Under the pieces are notes generated by a model. The model did no database searches, was not told the origin of the DNA, and was given only the letters and a program-made list of their open reading frames with translations. Made by a program: the position numbers and the translations under genes. From PoT sp049331405 (lineage in GTDB: Bacteria; Planctomycetota; Planctomycetia; Isosphaerales; Isosphaeraceae): 64,000 nucleotides of DNA. The stretch is from positions 434,001 through 498,000 of the forward strand of contig NZ_CP186274.1 of NCBI RefSeq assembly GCF_049331405.1. The letters are read 5' to 3'. How positions within the stretch are numbered: position 1 is the stretch's first letter; every line of letters begins with the position of its first letter. Below, piece after piece: positions 29,263 to 39,063 of the stretch.

Positions 29263-30249
29263 TCAGAGCGCGTCGGCCGAGATGATCTCGCCGCCGGCCC
29301 GGCTGCCGAGCGCGTTATACGTCCTCGGGTTGACCGACATCTTGAGGAACCGTACCGAGCCGTCGGCCATGACGAAATTGGAGCCGCCGGGGTGCTTGCT
29401 CTTGAAGCCGAACGCGTAGAGCTGGTTGCGGAAGCAATGCACATACGAGTTGGGGCTGTCGAGCGCCGCGACGACCGCGTTGCAGACCGAGCCGTCGGTG
29501 TCGACCTGGCCGTCCTGGAGGTTCGTCCGCCAGTTGAGCGGGATCACGGTCGTGGCGTAGGTGGCGTCGCCATTCGGCCAGTTCAGGGCGCCGTTGAAGT
29601 TGGGGGAGTTCTCGCCGAGCAGGAGCGTGTTGCTCGTGCCGTCGGTGACATCCGCGATGCTCTTGCAGATGCCGTTGGTCGCCTCGCCGAAGAGGCCGCG
29701 GAATGTGCCGTTGTGGCCGTAGTACGTGCCGCTGGAGTCGCCCGAGTAGATATCGAACGGGATGCCGAACTTGTTGTCCCCCACGCAGGCCACGTAATTG
29801 GTGGCGGCGCCCGACATCGTCACGCCCCAGTTCTGCGCGTAGCACCACCAGAGGTTCGTGAAGATCCGGTTCGAGTCATCGGAGGGGCACAGGAATCCGG
29901 CCACGATCGTCTGCGAGACCGTCGTGTTCTGCGGGTCTCCGTTGTTCAGCGCGAAGTTGACGGCGTTGAAGAGGGCGGTCTGTTCCATCTGGGGGAGGAT
30001 GAACGAGGCCCAGTTCCAGGCGGGGCCGCCGAACGACGTGTTGTTGACGCAGCCCGACGGGAAGCTGCCGACCGAGCCGTGATAGTTGTGCATGGCGATC
30101 CCGAGCTGCTTCAGGTTGTTGACGCACTGGGCGCGGCGGGCGGCCTCTCGGGCGGCCTGCACGGCCGGCAGCAGCAGGGCGATGAGGACGGCGATGATGG
30201 CGATGACGACGAGCAACTCGATCAGGGTGAACCCGCGACGTGATCTCAT
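29263..30249 (-). CDS. DUF1559 prepilin-type pseudopilin-like protein
   Basis: A 328-residue protein with the prepilin leader and helix (GFTLIELLVVIAIIAVLIAL) directly after a five-residue basic leader, then AAREAARRAQCVNNLKQLGIAMHNYH. Cysteine pairs lie in the middle, and the C-terminal HPGGSNFVMADGSVRFLK is the family signature. It is a paralogue of the DUF1559 protein at 10832, but here the pilin helix is coded with GC-rich codons. The next gene on this strand is the transthyretin-like lipoprotein; the two are likely an operon. Confidence 0.95.
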   Translation of the reverse strand: MRSRRGFTLIELLVVIAIIAVLIALLLPAVQAAREAARRAQCVNNLKQLGIAMHNYHGSVGSFPSGCVNNTSFGGPAWNWASFILPQMEQTALFNAVNFALNNGDPQNTTVSQTIVAGFLCPSDDSNRIFTNLWWCYAQNWGVTMSGAATNYVACVGDNKFGIPFDIYSGDSSGTYYGHNGTFRGLFGEATNGICKSIADVTDGTSNTLLLGENSPNFNGALNWPNGDATYATTVIPLNWRTNLQDGQVDTDGSVCNAVVAALDSPNSYVHCFRNQLYAFGFKSKHPGGSNFVMADGSVRFLKMSVNPRTYNALGSRAGGEIISADAL

Positions 30250-30712
30250 GGACGAAATCTCCGAGTCAAAACCAAATAATGATCATAATGGCGTCTGACG
30301 TAGACGACGAGGGCGAAGGGTCCGGCAACCGACGAACGCGGGGGGGGAAATTCATCGATCGTTCGTGAGTGTGCGTGAGGCAAGGCCCCACCCCGGCCCG
30401 CGTCCCGCTCGATGGAGAAGGGCGAGGGGTCGAGGACGTCGGCGTTGCCTCAGGTTCTAGCGGAGTCGAGACGGTCGATGGGGAGGGCAGGTCGCCCGCC
30501 CATCGGGGAGACGATCGAACGAGACGAGGCGCAGCTTGGGTAAAAAGGTCCTGGTTCCACCGACGCATCCCCTCGGGAGAAAGGATGCATCAATCAGTGA
30601 GGTCCTGAAGCCGTCGAGACGAAAGGGAGAAAGCGTCCGTCTCATTCAAACACATGACGCGATCGCGGCTTCGTACGGGATTATAGCGACGTCCTGGATT
30701 AGCTGGCCGCAT
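30250..30712 (+). other. Intergenic region between divergent genes
   Basis: About 460 bases with no gene. It must carry the promoter of the minus-strand DUF1559 gene, whose near upstream sequence (30255-30300) is AT-rich. No clear hairpin or repeat is seen apart from the operator-like motif that begins at 30713. Confidence 0.35.
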
Positions 30713-30726
30713 ATTTTGTGAAAAGG
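30713..30726 (+). promoter_or_regulatory. Candidate LysR operator, copy 1 (upstream of the regulator gene)
   Basis: The 14-base motif attttgtgaaaagg at 30713-30726 occurs again, exactly and in opposite orientation, at 31821-31834 on the other side of the LysR gene. The core TTTT-GTG-AAAA is partly palindromic, as LysR-type sites often are. It lies 132 bases before the regulator start, fitting autoregulation. Confidence 0.45.
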
Positions 30727-30857
30727 TGAATTTCTCTCGTGTTAATTCCGAGTGGCCCAGGGCTGCCGCGTGCTAATCTGGATGGGAGCGGGCGTCGGCC
30801 GGCCGCATCCCCGCGGCGTAGGCGATGCGGAGCGGCATGCTGGGACGGGAGGCGTGC

Positions 30858-31805
30858 GTGGAGCGGAATGCGCGGTACAAGCGGCTTGAACTCGCGTCCC
30901 TGCGGAGCTTCTGCTTGGCGGCCGAGCAGGGGAGCTTCTCCGAGGCCGCCAAGCGTCAAGGGCTCTCGACCCCCGCCGTCTGGAAGCAGGTGCGGGCCCT
31001 CGAGCGGATCCTGGGGGCCTCGCTCCTCCTGCGCAAGGGGAAGACGGTCCAGCAGACGGAGGAGGGGCGCCTCCTCTGGGAACTCGCCAAGCCGCACGTG
31101 ACGGGCCTCGACTCGCTGATCACCTATTTCGAAGCTCGCCGGCTCGAGGTCGCCTCGCAGATCACCGTGGCCTCCACGCCCTCGGTCCTGGCGTATCGCC
31201 TGCCGCTATCGGTCAAGGAGTTCACCGAGCGCCACCCGGCCGTGCGGCTGCACCTCAAGGCCGGCACGTCGAACGAGATCGTGCGGATGGTGAAGGAGGG
31301 GGAGGCGGACCTCGGGATCATCGGCTACTTCTCCGAGGAGCCCCTCGGGCGCGTGCTCGCGTTCGAACACCTCTATTACACGCACCTGGCCCTGATCACG
31401 CCGGCCGGCCACCCGCTCGCCCGCAAGAAGAAGATCACCGCCGCCGACATCGTGCAGTACCCGGTCATGACCTACCCGATCGGCGATCGCGACCGCCAGG
31501 CACTCGAGCGGATCCTCGGCCAGTACAACCTGGCCGACCGCCTCAACACGGTCATCGAGACCCGCAGCGTCGACATCGCCAGACGCCTCGTGGGGATGGA
31601 CGTGGGGATCGCCATCCTCTACGTGACCCTGGAGATGGCCGCCGAGATGCCGGAGTTGCACATCAGGGCGCTCGACCCCAAGCGTGAATTCGTGTCGATG
31701 GGACTTCTCACGAGAAAGAGCGTGCATCTCTCGCCGGTCGTGCAGGCCTTCTGCCAGCTCCTCCGCGATCGGCTCGGCCAGCCACGCGCCTCGAAGCAGG
31801 ATTAA
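30858..31805 (+). CDS. LysR family transcriptional regulator
   Basis: A 315-residue regulator. The N-terminal winged helix-turn-helix reads LASLRSFCLAAEQGSFSEAA then STPAVWKQVRALERILGASLL. The C-terminal co-inducer-binding part contains ITVASTPSVLAYRL, LGIIGYFSEEPL, LALITPAGHPLARKKKI and VGMDVGIAILY. The GTG at 30858 has GGGAGG five bases upstream and gives a normal family length; the ATG at 30825 has only a poor site. It is in the same orientation as, and 272 bases before, the PSD1-DUF1501-deacylase-MFS-enolase cluster, which it probably controls in response to a pathway intermediate. Confidence 0.92.
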   Translation: MERNARYKRLELASLRSFCLAAEQGSFSEAAKRQGLSTPAVWKQVRALERILGASLLLRKGKTVQQTEEGRLLWELAKPHVTGLDSLITYFEARRLEVASQITVASTPSVLAYRLPLSVKEFTERHPAVRLHLKAGTSNEIVRMVKEGEADLGIIGYFSEEPLGRVLAFEHLYYTHLALITPAGHPLARKKKITAADIVQYPVMTYPIGDRDRQALERILGQYNLADRLNTVIETRSVDIARRLVGMDVGIAILYVTLEMAAEMPELHIRALDPKREFVSMGLLTRKSVHLSPVVQAFCQLLRDRLGQPRASKQD

Positions 31806-31820
31806 CCGCGGGGCAATCAG

Positions 31821-31867
31821 CCTTTTCACAAAATGTCCGTACGATTAAGACTCGATCTCCTTACAAT
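31821..31867 (+). promoter_or_regulatory. Candidate LysR-activated promoter of the catabolic-looking cluster
   Basis: The motif ccttttcacaaaat at 31821-31834 is the exact reverse complement of 30713-30726. A consensus-like -10, TACAAT, stands at 31862-31867 with no good -35 box. The motif centre would be about 46 bases before the start of transcription, where LysR-type activators usually contact the polymerase. Confidence 0.42.
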
Positions 31868-32077
31868 CAAGCCATGCACGAGAAGGATCGGTTGGATTCC
31901 AACCTGGTGGTTCGACGGTCGAAGTCGCGTGATGGCAGCAAACCTGCGATCATGGGAGTTTCGGCGAAACGGTCTCGCGTCGAGATCTTTCCAATGCCCT
32001 GGCCTCATGCCGGATCGAAGGCGATCGGGCGAGGCGAGGACGAACGCCCCGGAAAGAGCCCGAGAGGTCGCTCGGTC

Positions 32078-34882
32078 ATGAGAAGAATCTGGACGCCCAT
32101 CTTCGTTATGAGCCTGGCCCTGCCCGCGATGGGGGACGAGGCGCCTTCGGCAAAGAAGCCGATCACGCCTCAGGAGGCCGACTTCTTCGAGCGCAAGGTC
32201 CGCCCGATCTTGGTGGACAACTGCGTCTCCTGCCACGGGCCCAAGACCCAGAAGTCGGGCATCCGCGTCGACTCGAGGGCCGCGCTCATCGAGGATCAGG
32301 GGAGCGGCGCGGTCGTCTCGCCCGGGATCCCGGACGAGAGCCCGCTCATCGAGGTCGTCCGGGGCGACGGGTCGGTCAAGATGCCCCCGTCCAAGCCGCT
32401 CAGCGCCGAGGCGGTCGCCGACCTCACGACCTGGGTCAAGATGGGGGCCCCCTGGCCCGACGCCCAGAACCTCGCCGCGCCGGGCTCCTCCGCCGGGGCC
32501 GACCCCAAGAAGCACTGGGCCTTCCAGCCGGTCCGCAGGGGGCCGCTGCCGGCCGTCAAGCACCAGGATTGGGCGAAGGGGGGCATCGACGCCTACATCC
32601 TCGCCGCCCTCGAGGCCAAGGGGCTCGAACCCTCGCCAGCTGCCGACAAGCGGACCCTGATCCGACGCGCCACGTTCGACCTGATCGGCCTGCCGCCGAC
32701 GCCGGAAGAGGTCGCCGCCTTCCTCGCGGATGAGTCGCCCGAGGCCTTCGCCAGGGTCGTCGACCGCCTGCTCGCCTCGCCCCATTATGGCGAGCGCTGG
32801 GGCCGCTACTGGCTCGACGTGGCCCGCTATGCCGACACCAAGGGGTATATTCTCTTCGAGGACGCCAACTATCCCTGGGCGTACACGTATCGCGACTACG
32901 TGATCAAGTCCTTGAATGACGACCTGCCTTACGACCAGTTCATCCTCGAGCAACTGGCGGCCGACCGCCTGGCCTCGGCCGAGGATCGCCGGCCCTTGCG
33001 GGCGATGGGCTTCCTCACGCTGGGCAGCCGGTTCATGAACAATGTCCACGACGTGATCGACGACCGGATCGACGTTGTGACCCGCGGCCTGCTCGGCCTG
33101 ACCGTGAGCTGCGCCCGCTGCCACGACCACAAGTTCGACCCGATCCCGACCAAGGATTACTACTCGCTCTACGGCGTCTTCGCCAGCTCCATCGAGCCGA
33201 CCAAGCCGCCCCTCTTCGAGGCACCCCCCGCGACCCCTCAGTACGAGTCGTTCGCCAAGGAACTCGCCCAGCGCGAGGCGAAACTCGCCGAGTTCGTCGC
33301 CGGCAAGCATGCCGAACTGGTCGATGGGGCCAAGAAGCGAGCCGCCGAGTACCTGATCGCCGGGCAGAACGCTTTGAGTCAGCCGTCGACCGAGGACTTC
33401 ATGCTCCTGGCCGACGGCGGCGACCTCAACCCGAAGATGGTCATCCGCTGGCGGGTCTTCCTCGACCGCACCCGCAAGAAGCACGACCCCGTCCTCGCCC
33501 CCTGGCATGCCTTCGCCGCGATGCCGACCGAAGGGTTCGCCGACAACGCGAAGGCCTATTGCGAGTCGCTCGCGAAGCCGGAAGACGGCTCGCACCCGAT
33601 CAATCCGATCGTCGCCAAAGAGTTCGCCGAGCATCCGCCGAAGTCGCTTGTCGAGGCCTCCCAGACGTATGCTTGCCTGTTCAATCAGGTCGAGAAGCCC
33701 TGGCAGGAGGCGGCCCAACGCGATGCGCTCAACAAGGCCCCGCGGTCGCCGCTCCCCGACCCCGCGATGGAGGCCCTCGCCCAGGTCTTCCACGGGCCCG
33801 ACGCTCCTCCGGAGGTCCCCTTCGACCCGTATGGCGATCTGGCGCTCCTGCCCGACCGCCCGGCACAGGCGAAGCTCCAGGAGTTGCGGAATGCCGTCGT
33901 CACCTGGCGTTCGACCGGCCCCGGCGCCCCGCCCAGGGCGATGGCTCTCGAGGACCTGCCGACCCCGGTCGAGCCGCGCGTCTTCGGCCGGGGGAATCCG
34001 AACAACCTCGGCCCGAATGTCCCTAGGCGGTTCCTCGAGGTGCTGAGCCCCGGCGAGCGCCCGGCCTTCCAGGTCGGCAGCGGCCGGCTCGACCTGGCGA
34101 AGTCAATCGCGAGCAAGGACAACCCGCTCACGGCGAGAGTCCTGGTCAACCGGGTCTGGATGTACCACATGGGCTCCCCGCTGGTGCAGACCCCCAGCGA
34201 CTTCGGCCTGCGGAGCGACCCGCCGAGCCACCCCGAGTTGCTCGACCACCTCGCCGCCTCGTTCATGGACGGGGGCTGGTCGCTCAAGGCCCTACATCGC
34301 GAGATCATGCTCTCGAACTCGTATCAGCAGATGAGCGACGATCGGGAGGAGGCCCGCAAGATCGACCCCGAGAACGCCTTCTACTGGAGGATGAACGGGC
34401 GTCGGCTCGACTTCGAGTCGATGCGCGACACACTGTTGACGGTCTCGGGCCGGCTCGATCCCAAGCTCGGCGGGCCTTCGGTGGCCGACATCACCGGCGC
34501 CGCGACCTGCCGCACGGTCTATGCGTTCGTCGACCGCCTGAATCTGCCGGGGATCTTCCGGACCTTCGACTTCCCCGACCCGAACGCGACGAGCGCCAGG
34601 CGAGACGCGACGACCGTCGCGCCCCAGGCCCTCTTCTTCATGAACCACCCATTCATGGTGAACGCCGCAAAGGGCTTGCTGAAGCGCCCGGAGGTCGCGG
34701 CCGAAGCCGACCTGAACCGTCGCGTCGAGCGGATCTACGGCCTCCTCTTCCAGAGGCCCCCTGCGCCCGAGGAAGCCGAGCTGGCCCGCAGCTTCCTGAA
34801 TGACGAGAAGGCGACGCCCGAGGCCTGGGAGCACTTCGTGCAACCCTTGCTCCTCTGCAATGAACTGATCTTCATCGACTGA
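32078..34882 (+). CDS. PSD1 cytochrome protein (DUF1549/DUF1553, heme-c)
   Basis: A 934-residue exported protein. A signal peptide spans residues 1-21 (MRRIWTPIFVMSLALPAMGD). A cytochrome-c-like domain follows with CVSCH at 49-53 and the MPPSKPLS ligand-type loop. The DUF1549 region has DLIGLPPTPEEVAAF, HYGERWGRYWLDVARYADTKGY and a CARCHDHKFDPIPTKDYYSL motif with a second CxxCH. The C-terminal DUF1553 part shows TARVLVNRVWMYHMGSPLV, SYQQMS and ATTVAPQALFFMN. ATG 32078 gives the signal peptide; upstream in-frame sequence from 31874 does not look coding. It is followed after 90 bases by DUF1501, the usual planctomycete pair, thought to act on polysaccharide or other complex substrates outside the cytoplasm. 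Confidence 0.95.
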   Translation: MRRIWTPIFVMSLALPAMGDEAPSAKKPITPQEADFFERKVRPILVDNCVSCHGPKTQKSGIRVDSRAALIEDQGSGAVVSPGIPDESPLIEVVRGDGSVKMPPSKPLSAEAVADLTTWVKMGAPWPDAQNLAAPGSSAGADPKKHWAFQPVRRGPLPAVKHQDWAKGGIDAYILAALEAKGLEPSPAADKRTLIRRATFDLIGLPPTPEEVAAFLADESPEAFARVVDRLLASPHYGERWGRYWLDVARYADTKGYILFEDANYPWAYTYRDYVIKSLNDDLPYDQFILEQLAADRLASAEDRRPLRAMGFLTLGSRFMNNVHDVIDDRIDVVTRGLLGLTVSCARCHDHKFDPIPTKDYYSLYGVFASSIEPTKPPLFEAPPATPQYESFAKELAQREAKLAEFVAGKHAELVDGAKKRAAEYLIAGQNALSQPSTEDFMLLADGGDLNPKMVIRWRVFLDRTRKKHDPVLAPWHAFAAMPTEGFADNAKAYCESLAKPEDGSHPINPIVAKEFAEHPPKSLVEASQTYACLFNQVEKPWQEAAQRDALNKAPRSPLPDPAMEALAQVFHGPDAPPEVPFDPYGDLALLPDRPAQAKLQELRNAVVTWRSTGPGAPPRAMALEDLPTPVEPRVFGRGNPNNLGPNVPRRFLEVLSPGERPAFQVGSGRLDLAKSIASKDNPLTARVLVNRVWMYHMGSPLVQTPSDFGLRSDPPSHPELLDHLAASFMDGGWSLKALHREIMLSNSYQQMSDDREEARKIDPENAFYWRMNGRRLDFESMRDTLLTVSGRLDPKLGGPSVADITGAATCRTVYAFVDRLNLPGIFRTFDFPDPNATSARRDATTVAPQALFFMNHPFMVNAAKGLLKRPEVAAEADLNRRVERIYGLLFQRPPAPEEAELARSFLNDEKATPEAWEHFVQPLLLCNELIFID

Positions 34883-34972
34883 TCCAGGGCCGAGCGTGAC
34901 GACCCCATCGGGCTCTCGAATAGCCCGGCGGGGATCGCGGGACAAGAATGGTCGAGCGGGAGTTTAGGATCG

Positions 34973-36391
34973 ATGTCTGATCACGGAACGCGTCCTGACG
35001 ATCGGCTGCTGGACCGTCGCGAACTCTTGCGGCGGAGTGGGATGGGCTTCGGGCTCCTGGGCCTGGCGGGCCTGGTCTCGGGCGAGGCCCATGGCAAGAC
35101 CACCGACCTCAATCCGCTCCTGCCCAAGTCGCCCCACTTCGCCGCGAAGGCGAAACGCGTCGTTCATCTCTTCATGAACGGCGGTCCTTCCCAGATGGAC
35201 ACGTTCGACCCCAAGCCGCTGCTGAACAAGTACCACGGGAAGGCCCTGCCGAACCCGAACCTGCGCACCGAGCGCAAGACCGGCGCGGCGCTCGGCTCCC
35301 CGTTCAAGTTCAAGAAGCACGGCGAGAGCGGCATCGAGGTCAGCGAGATCTTCTCCCGCACCGCCGGGTGCATCGACGACATCTGCGTCATCCGCTCGAT
35401 GTATGCCGACGTGCCGAACCACGAGCCCTCGCTGCTCCTGATGAACTGCGGCGACGGCCGCCTGCACCGGCCGAGCATGGGTTCCTGGGTGACGTACGGG
35501 CTCGGCTCGGAGAACCAGAACCTGCCGGGCTTCGTCGCGATGTGCCCTGGCGGTTACCCTGTCGTGGCCACCCAGAACTGGCGGTCGTCGTTCCTTCCGG
35601 GCGCCTACCAGGGGACGTACATCGACACCCAGCACACGGATATCCGCAAGCTGATCGAGAACATCCGCAACGACGGAGTTTCCAACGCGGAGCAGCGCAA
35701 GCAACTCGACCTCGTGAACCGGCTCAACGAACGCCACCTCGAGAAACACCAGCACGACCCGAGGCTCGAGGCCCGGATCCAGTCGTTCGAGCTCGCCTAT
35801 CGGATGCAGTCCGAGGCCTCCGACGCCTTCGACTTCGAGAAGGAGCCGCAGGCGATCAAGGAGATGTACGGCACGGGCCTCCACGGCCGGCAGTTGATGA
35901 TTACTCGCCGACTGCTCGAGCGAGGGGTGCGTGTCGTCCAGGTCTGGAACGGGGCGGGGCAGGCCTGGGATAACCATGAGAATATCAACAAGGATATCCG
36001 CGACCTCGCGACCTCCTGGGATCAGCCGATCGCGGCCTTCCTCAAGGACCTGAAGCAGCGCGGGATGCTGGAAGACACCCTGGTGATCTGGGGCGGTGAG
36101 TTCGGCCGGACCCCGGTGGCGGAGCTGCCCTCGCTGAGCGGCCGGGATCACAACCACTACGGATTCTCGATGTGGATGGCCGGCGGCGGCGTGAAGGGGG
36201 GCTCGGTCGTCGGCGCGACCGACGAGTTCGGCTTCGCCGCGGTGGAGAACAAGGTCCACGTCCACGACCTCCACGCCACGATCCTCCACCTGCTCGGCTT
36301 CGACCACGAACAGTTGACCTACCGCTACGCGGGGCGGGACTTCCGCCTCACCGACGTCCACGGCCACGTCGTCAAGGACATCCTCGCCTGA
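34973..36391 (+). CDS. DUF1501 (sulfatase-like fold) exported protein
   Basis: A 472-residue protein. The N terminus has a Tat-like motif (DRRELLRRSG) and hydrophobic stretch up to LVSGEAHG. The DUF1501 body includes VVHLFMNGGPSQMDTFDPKP, CPGGYPVV, RLLERGVRVVQVWNGAG, WGGEFGRTP, GRDHN-HYGFSMWMAGGGVKGG and the terminal HDLHATILHLLGFDHEQLTY. The family is related in fold to alkaline phosphatase/sulfatases; activity is unproven. It forms a pair with the preceding PSD1 gene. A second DUF1501 gene is cut off by the right window edge (63236-64000). Confidence 0.95.
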   Translation: MSDHGTRPDDRLLDRRELLRRSGMGFGLLGLAGLVSGEAHGKTTDLNPLLPKSPHFAAKAKRVVHLFMNGGPSQMDTFDPKPLLNKYHGKALPNPNLRTERKTGAALGSPFKFKKHGESGIEVSEIFSRTAGCIDDICVIRSMYADVPNHEPSLLLMNCGDGRLHRPSMGSWVTYGLGSENQNLPGFVAMCPGGYPVVATQNWRSSFLPGAYQGTYIDTQHTDIRKLIENIRNDGVSNAEQRKQLDLVNRLNERHLEKHQHDPRLEARIQSFELAYRMQSEASDAFDFEKEPQAIKEMYGTGLHGRQLMITRRLLERGVRVVQVWNGAGQAWDNHENINKDIRDLATSWDQPIAAFLKDLKQRGMLEDTLVIWGGEFGRTPVAELPSLSGRDHNHYGFSMWMAGGGVKGGSVVGATDEFGFAAVENKVHVHDLHATILHLLGFDHEQLTYRYAGRDFRLTDVHGHVVKDILA

Positions 36392-36619
36392 TTCCTCCGG
36401 CATGCTGGAATGACCGTGTTTGCCGCGTGAACGTGTAGAGATGTGAGCTGATTGCCTCGATCGCCGACGGCCCTCGAGAACCCCCGCCGGATGCCCCCGG
36501 CATCGGAGGGGCAGGGGCCCGTCGCGGGATCGAGTTCCCCTCCCTTTTTGCGCTCGCCCGACTCGTCGAAACTCCGAATATCCAAGCCTGACCTTATCTC
36601 CAATTTTCGAGAGGTCCCC

Positions 36620-37651
36620 ATGTCCCGAACCGTGATCTGGCCGCAAGACCTCGACTTCGAAACCCCAGGGCGGCGCGATTACTGGGTGTCGCTCGAGCAC
36701 GACACGATGTGGGGGACGCACCTGATCCCCGTCACCGTCTTCGTCGGGCCGCGCGCCAGCGAAGGGCGCGGGCTCGTGGCCTTCGGCGCGACCCACGGCA
36801 ACGAGTACGAGGGGCCGACGGCGATCAAGCAACTGATGCAGGAGATCAGCCCCGACCAGGTGCTCGGCCGGATCATCATGATCCCCGTGCTGAATCCCGA
36901 GGCCTTCCGCACCGGGACCAGGGACAGCGTGGCGGCGGATAACGTGAACCTGAACCGGGCATTCGTCGACGGGGCGGGGCGGCAGCCGGCGCTCTCTGGC
37001 TTCACGCACAGGATCGCCGACTTCGTACGCCGCTGGATTTGGCCGCACGCACATGTTGTACTGGACCTGCACTCGGGCGGCCAGCAGATGCGATTCGGCC
37101 TCTGCGCCAGCTTCCACCCGATCGACGACCCCGAGCAGGCCAAGGCGATCGCCGAGACGGCCCGCTGGTTCGGATCCCCCCTGATCATGACCTATCAGAA
37201 TCGGACCCCCGGCCTGCTCACGAGCGAGGCCGAACGCCTGGGCAAGATCACTGTCGGCACGGAGCTCGGCTGGGGCGAGGCCGTGCTGTCCGAGGGGGTC
37301 CGCTACGGTCGCCAGGGGGTGCTCGCCGCCGCGATCCGCCACGGCCAGCTCCGTGGCGAGGTCGAGCCGATCGCCCACCACGCGGCGGGGACCCAGAAGC
37401 TCGCCGAGATCGTCGACGCCGGCTGCTACGTGGCGGCCCCGTTCGACGGCCACTATGAAGAGATCATCGCCTGCGGCACGCGCGTGCGTCGGGGCGACGT
37501 GGTCGGCCGCCTGCACGACTTCCAGCGCGTCGACGAACTCGCCTGGCCGGCCCGCGCCCCCATCGACGGTGTCGTCGTCGCCCAGGCCTGGGGAGCCCGA
37601 GTCCGCCAGGGGCAATTCGCCGTCTGCGTCGGTGTCGAACGCCCCTGGTGA
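36620..37651 (+). CDS. Succinylglutamate desuccinylase/aspartoacylase family zinc deacylase
   Basis: A 343-residue M14-like metal hydrolase. The zinc ligands are visible: H59 and E62 in GATHGNEYEG, and H151 in DLHSGG. NVNLNRAF (substrate carboxylate/arginine loop region) lies between them and TVGTELGWGEAVL after. The C-terminal 85 residues form a barrel-sandwich-like part ending VRQGQFAVCVGVERPW. The ATG at 36620 has GAGAGG seven bases upstream. Family members remove an acyl group from an N-acyl amino acid or similar small molecule. Placed between the PSD1/DUF1501 pair and a transporter, it probably deacylates an imported or released substrate. Confidence 0.9.
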   Translation: MSRTVIWPQDLDFETPGRRDYWVSLEHDTMWGTHLIPVTVFVGPRASEGRGLVAFGATHGNEYEGPTAIKQLMQEISPDQVLGRIIMIPVLNPEAFRTGTRDSVAADNVNLNRAFVDGAGRQPALSGFTHRIADFVRRWIWPHAHVVLDLHSGGQQMRFGLCASFHPIDDPEQAKAIAETARWFGSPLIMTYQNRTPGLLTSEAERLGKITVGTELGWGEAVLSEGVRYGRQGVLAAAIRHGQLRGEVEPIAHHAAGTQKLAEIVDAGCYVAAPFDGHYEEIIACGTRVRRGDVVGRLHDFQRVDELAWPARAPIDGVVVAQAWGARVRQGQFAVCVGVERPW

Positions 37652-37698
37652 TGTCCCTCGTACCGATGCCCGCCCGAACTCCGGAGATGTGAGCCACC

Positions 37699-39063
37699 AT
37701 GATCGAGGCCGTCGAGGTCGAGTCGGTACGCCCCACCGGAGTCCGCTGGCGGATCTTCGCCCTGGCATGTGGCGCGTCATTCCTTCTGTACCTGCACCGC
37801 TACACCTGGAACTTCGTCGGCCCGAAGCTCCAGGAAGATTTCCAGTTCAGCAACGTCCAGGCGGGCCTGCTCTTTTCGCTCTTCTACTACACGTACTGCC
37901 TCGGCCAGATCCCGAGCGGCGTCATCAGCGACCGGTTCGGCCCGCACCGGGTGCTGAGCGTGATCATCGTGGCGTGGTCGCTGGCGATCGCCATGATCGG
38001 TCAGACGGCGAATCTCGCGGTCATCGCCGCGTGCCGGCTCCTCTTCGGCGCGGCGCAGGCCGGTTGCTATCCGGCGCTGGCCAAGGTGACGCGCAACTGG
38101 TTCCCGATTGCCCAACGCACGACGCTGCAAGGATGGATCGCGACCACGTTCGGCCGGGGCGGCGGCGCGCTCTCGCCGATCATCCTCGGCACGGTCCTGA
38201 TGGGATGGTGGGGCCTGGCCTGGCCGAGGGCCCTCTTCATCCTGGGTATGGTCGGCATCGCCTACGGGGTGCTCTTCTGGTTCACCTTCCGCAATACGCC
38301 GGCGGAACACCCCGGGGTCAATGACGCGGAACGCGAATTGATTGAGGAGGGCTCGTCGTCGGCGTCCTCGAAGGACCAGGCGCCGTTGTCGGCTGGAGTC
38401 GCCTGGCGGAGCCGGAGCCTGCGCTTCTTCGTGCTCCAGCAGTACCTCGACGCCGGCTCCGACGTGGCCTTCGTCTCGCTGATCGGCACGTACTTCCTGC
38501 GGGCCAGGGGCTTCGACGTCAGCAAGACGGGCTGGCTCGCGAGCCTGCCGCTCTGGGGAGGTGCGCTCGGGGGCCTGGCCGGGGGCTGGCTCAACGACCG
38601 CTGCATCAGGTGGAGCGGCAGCCGGCGCTGGTCTCGGAGCCTGATCGGCTTCGTGGGCAAGGTCCTCGGCTGTGCGATGATCGCCCTGATGGTGCAATCG
38701 ACCGATGGGATCACCGCCGCCTGGATGCTGATGGTGGCCAAGTTCTTCAGCGACTGGAGCCAGCCCACGACCTGGGGCGCCTGCACCGACCTGGCCGGCC
38801 GCTACAGCGCGACGGTCTTCAGCATCGTCAACACCGCGGGTACGCTGGGGGGCGTGATCATGCCGATTGTCTTCGGCACCGTCCTCGACTACTTTACAAC
38901 CCATAGCCTGGTCAACGGCAAGGATCTCCCCACGACAGACTGGGGCCCCTTGTTCTACCTGCTGGCGGCGATGTACCTGGGGAGCGGCGTTTGCTGGCTC
39001 CTCATCGACTGCACGCGGAGCCTCGACACCAAGGCCGAGAATCCGGCCCCTGGCCTCGAATGA
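37699..39063 (+). CDS. MFS transporter, anion:cation symporter (sugar acid) type
   Basis: A 454-residue protein with about 12 membrane helices. LYLHRYTWNFVGPKLQEDFQ and QIPSGVISDRFGPHRVL are the MFS motif A region of the ACS family (galactonate/glucarate/phthalate-like transporters), and GAAQAGCYPALAKVTRNWFP is the typical motif B area. A cytoplasmic loop (EEGSSSASSKDQAP) splits the halves. It begins 47 bases after the deacylase gene and is followed by an enolase-superfamily enzyme that usually acts on sugar acids, which suggests the cargo. Confidence 0.92.
   Translation: MIEAVEVESVRPTGVRWRIFALACGASFLLYLHRYTWNFVGPKLQEDFQFSNVQAGLLFSLFYYTYCLGQIPSGVISDRFGPHRVLSVIIVAWSLAIAMIGQTANLAVIAACRLLFGAAQAGCYPALAKVTRNWFPIAQRTTLQGWIATTFGRGGGALSPIILGTVLMGWWGLAWPRALFILGMVGIAYGVLFWFTFRNTPAEHPGVNDAERELIEEGSSSASSKDQAPLSAGVAWRSRSLRFFVLQQYLDAGSDVAFVSLIGTYFLRARGFDVSKTGWLASLPLWGGALGGLAGGWLNDRCIRWSGSRRWSRSLIGFVGKVLGCAMIALMVQSTDGITAAWMLMVAKFFSDWSQPTTWGACTDLAGRYSATVFSIVNTAGTLGGVIMPIVFGTVLDYFTTHSLVNGKDLPTTDWGPLFYLLAAMYLGSGVCWLLIDCTRSLDTKAENPAPGLE

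Noticed and set aside
31826..33793. 655-residue open frame on the minus strand
   Set aside because: Shadow of the PSD1 gene, which has heme motifs and a signal peptide on the other strand.
34964..37780. 938-residue open frame on the minus strand
   Set aside because: Runs antisense across two real genes (DUF1501 and deacylase) and an intergenic gap; GC-driven artefact.
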